NCBI GenBank assembly: GCA_030620975.1
Contig: JAUXIO010000003.1
Location: 1-53,489, forward strand
Length of the DNA stretch: 53,489 bases
From: Dehalococcoidia bacterium
Lineage (GTDB): Bacteria > Chloroflexota > Dehalococcoidia > GIF9 > JAUXIO01
Direction of reading: 5' to 3'
A program made the translations under genes and the position numbers. Position 1 is the first letter of the stretch; each line of letters opens with the position of its first letter. Under the pieces are notes generated by a model. It ran no database searches and was not told where the DNA came from. It was given only the letters and a program-made list of their open reading frames with translations. This document shows positions 51,231 to 53,489 of the stretch, piece after piece.

Positions 51231-51515
51231 ATGCATGTTTATGAGGTATTGCGGCGCCCGTTAGTTACTGAGAAAAGTGCTTTGCTTCGGGAGCAGGGCA
51301 AATATGCTTTTGAGGTAGCGGGGAAAGCCACCAAGCCCCAAATTAAGGAAGCAGTAGAGACTGCTTTTAAAGTGAAAGTGGCTGGAGTAAACGTAATGAC
51401 TGTTCCTGGGAAGATGAAAAGGCTGGGCAGGAGACAGGTGATGACTGCATCGTGGAAGAAAGCAATGGTTACCCTGGAGCCGGGGCACAAGATTGAATTT
51501 TTTGAAGGTGTTTAA
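51231..51515 (+). CDS. rplW: 50S ribosomal protein L23
   Basis: VLRRPLVTEKSALLREQGKYAFEVAGKATKPQIKEAVETAFKVKV. Confidence 0.96.
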   Translation: MHVYEVLRRPLVTEKSALLREQGKYAFEVAGKATKPQIKEAVETAFKVKVAGVNVMTVPGKMKRLGRRQVMTASWKKAMVTLEPGHKIEFFEGV

Positions 51516-51530
51516 TTAGCGAGGTTAAAT

Positions 51531-51626
51531 TTGGGTTCGGTTATTAAAAAGCGTCGGAAGAAGATGGCAAAACATAAGCAGCGGAAGCTTTTGAAGAAGA
51601 CCCGTTGGCAGAGGCGGCATCCATAA
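51531..51626 (+). CDS. Very small basic ribosome-associated protein, bS22/AURKAIP1-COX24-domain-like (31 aa, TTG start; not in the ORF track)
   Basis: Hand translation: (M)GSVIKKRRKKMAKHKQRKLLKKTRWQRRHP*; upstream GAGG; sits between rplW and rplB. Confidence 0.8.
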   Translation: MGSVIKKRRKKMAKHKQRKLLKKTRWQRRHP

Positions 51627-51659
51627 TAAGTTATTATAGAAAAGGGAAAAGGTAATTTC

Positions 51660-52484
51660 TTGGCAATAAAAGTTTACCGACCAACATCTCCGGGGAGGCG
51701 AGGTATGACTGGTGCTACTTTTGAGGAGATAACCAAGACCATACCTGAGAAGTCTCTGCTCATGCCGCTTAAGAAGCAAGCCGGGCGGAATAGCCGGGGG
51801 GTAATAACAGTTCGGCATCGCGGAGGTGGAGCTAAGCGCAGGCTTCGTATTATCGACTTTAAGCGGAATAAAATTGGTATTCCGGGGAAAGTGGCTGCTA
51901 TTGAGTACGACCCTAATCGTTCAGCTCATATCGCTCTTATTCATTATGTTGATGGTGAGAAGCGCTATATTCTTGCCCCTTCGGGGCTTGGTTTAGGTGA
52001 TATTATAAAAGCGGGCAATGACGCTGAAGTGAAGCCTGGCAATGCCTTACCGTTAAACTCAATCCCTGTAGGTGCTTTAATTCACAATATTGAGCTTAAA
52101 TTAGGCAGGGGTGGGCAATTAGCACGCAGTGCTGGTGAAGCAGCTCAACTTGTGGGTAAGGAAGAGAAGTATGTTTTGGTTCGTTTGCCATCAGGTGAAT
52201 TACGCCGCATTCATGGTGGTTGCTTAGCTACAATTGGGCAAGTAGGTAATATTGATCATGGAGGTATAAAGCTTGGTAAGGCTGGACGCAAAAGGCATCT
52301 TGGGTGGCGACCTTCGGTCCGAGGTTCTGCCATGTCTCCACGGGACCATCCCCATGGGGGTGGTGAAGGCAGGTCTCCGATTGGAATGAAAGCACCCAAG
52401 ACGCCGTGGGGCAAACCGGCTTTAGGCTATAAAACACGTCGCCGTAAAGATTCCGATAGATTGATCGTAAAGAGGAGAAAATAG
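51660..52484 (+). CDS. rplB: 50S ribosomal protein L2
   Basis: [65 protein letters not shown] start. Confidence 0.97.
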   Translation: MAIKVYRPTSPGRRGMTGATFEEITKTIPEKSLLMPLKKQAGRNSRGVITVRHRGGGAKRRLRIIDFKRNKIGIPGKVAAIEYDPNRSAHIALIHYVDGEKRYILAPSGLGLGDIIKAGNDAEVKPGNALPLNSIPVGALIHNIELKLGRGGQLARSAGEAAQLVGKEEKYVLVRLPSGELRRIHGGCLATIGQVGNIDHGGIKLGKAGRKRHLGWRPSVRGSAMSPRDHPHGGGEGRSPIGMKAPKTPWGKPALGYKTRRRKDSDRLIVKRRK

Positions 52485-52506
52485 CAGAGTTAATTAGGGA
52501 GAAGTG

Positions 52507-52800
52507 ATGTCAAGATCGTCCAAAAAAGGTCCTTATTATGATGCCAAATTGTTTGCAAGAATAGAGGCGCTTAATCGTTCTGGAGACAAGACGGTAATAA
52601 AAACTTGGTCACGCGCCTCTACTATCCTTCCCCAGATGGTGGGCTATACTATAGCGGTCCATGACGGCAGGAGGCATGTACCCATCTTTATTACCGAAGA
52701 TATGGTAGGGCATAAGCTGGGAGAATTTGCCCCCACTCGGACTTTTAGGAGACATACTGCCAAGGCACAAACAGTTGTGCAGGCGGGAAGGAGGAAGTGA
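52507..52800 (+). CDS. rpsS: 30S ribosomal protein S19
   Basis: [68 protein letters not shown]. Confidence 0.97.
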   Translation: MSRSSKKGPYYDAKLFARIEALNRSGDKTVIKTWSRASTILPQMVGYTIAVHDGRRHVPIFITEDMVGHKLGEFAPTRTFRRHTAKAQTVVQAGRRK

Positions 52801-52812
52801 TTTAGGACGATA

Positions 52813-53151
52813 ATGAGAGTTAGAGCTGTGGCTAAAGATGTGGGTATTTCACCTCGGAAGGTTCGTTTGGTGCTGGATGCAGTTCGAGGAAGGAAGGTGG
52901 ATGAGGCGTTAACTATTTTAAGATTTTTGCCGACGCCGGCAGCTCGGACTGTAGCCAAGGTGGTTAAATCAGCAGCTGCCAATGCTGAAAATAATTTTGA
53001 GATGTCCCCTTCCGGCCTCAAAATTATTGATATTTTTGCTGGTCAAGGGCACACCTTAAAAAGGTTTCGCCCTCAAGCACGAGGGCGAGTAAATCCGATC
53101 TTGAAGCGGTCTAGCCATATTACAGTTTTTGTCGCTGAGGAGGGAGAATAA
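52813..53151 (+). CDS. rplV: 50S ribosomal protein L22
   Basis: VRAVAKDVGISPRKVRLVLDAVRGRKVDEALTIL, RFRPQARGRVNPILKRSSHITV. Confidence 0.96.
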   Translation: MRVRAVAKDVGISPRKVRLVLDAVRGRKVDEALTILRFLPTPAARTVAKVVKSAAANAENNFEMSPSGLKIIDIFAGQGHTLKRFRPQARGRVNPILKRSSHITVFVAEEGE

Positions 53152-53489
53152 TTGGGTCAGAAGGTTCATCCTTATGGCTTTAGGATTGGTATTATTCGCG
53201 ATTGGCAAGCCAAGTGGTATGCTGAGAAACACTATGCTGAATTTTTGCAGCAGGACTTAAAGTTGCGTCGAACTGTTGAGAAAGAATGTTCTGAAGGCGG
53301 CATTGCCAGCGTAGAGATTGATCGCCGGGGTGCTGAAGTACTTCTAACCGTTTACTCGTCTCGTCCCGGTATTGTTATTGGTAGGGGCGGGCAGCGTGCT
53401 GAAGAGTTGAGATCGAAATTGGAGAAAACTGTTGGGAAGATGGTTAGATTAACTATTAGAGAAGTTGAGCAACCTGAACTTGAAGCTTG
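53152..53489 (+). CDS. rpsC: 30S ribosomal protein S3, 3' truncated by window edge
   Basis: Hand translation from TTG 53152: GQKVHPYGFRIGIIRDWQAKWYAEKHYAEFLQQDLKLRRTVEKEC...RPGIVIGRGGQRAEELRSKLEK. Confidence 0.94.
   Translation, partial: MGQKVHPYGFRIGIIRDWQAKWYAEKHYAEFLQQDLKLRRTVEKECSEGGIASVEIDRRGAEVLLTVYSSRPGIVIGRGGQRAEELRSKLEKTVGKMVRLTIREVEQPELEA

Overview
The window looks like the origin-proximal chromosome of an anaerobic bacterium, probably Chloroflexota/Dehalococcoidia (an inference from gene content and order; no search was run). Left to right: the 3' end of a UvrD/PcrA helicase gene, mutL, a long minus-strand block with a Wood-Ljungdahl/acetyl-CoA synthase cluster (cooC, nuoF-like, nuoE-like, acsC, acsB/cdhC-type, a cdhA remnant, acsD, acsE), housekeeping genes (tldD/pmbA, folC, pyrF, dinB, ilvE, rpsT, relA/spoT, hisS, gyrB, nadD, dnaA, fmt, mazG, apgM, lysC, gyrA), one tRNA-Pro(CGG), and the start of the str/S10 ribosomal protein cluster running off the right edge in rpsC. 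Main discoveries: (1) an 848-aa minus-strand ORF (3563..6109) joining an N-terminal membrane HExxH (M50-like) domain to a circularly permuted enolase (barrel domain first, N-terminal capping domain last) with the enolase active-site residues apparently retained; (2) a 445-aa CdhA homologue (12022..13359) that keeps the two ends of archaeal-type CO dehydrogenase alpha but appears to have lost every metal-cluster segment, beside an intact A-cluster acetyl-CoA synthase; (3) a 31-codon TTG-start bS22/AURKAIP1-COX24-like gene between rplW and rplB that is absent from the ORF track; (4) a strand-composition switch around nadD-dnaA suggesting oriC. No CRISPR, transposon or prophage was recognised.
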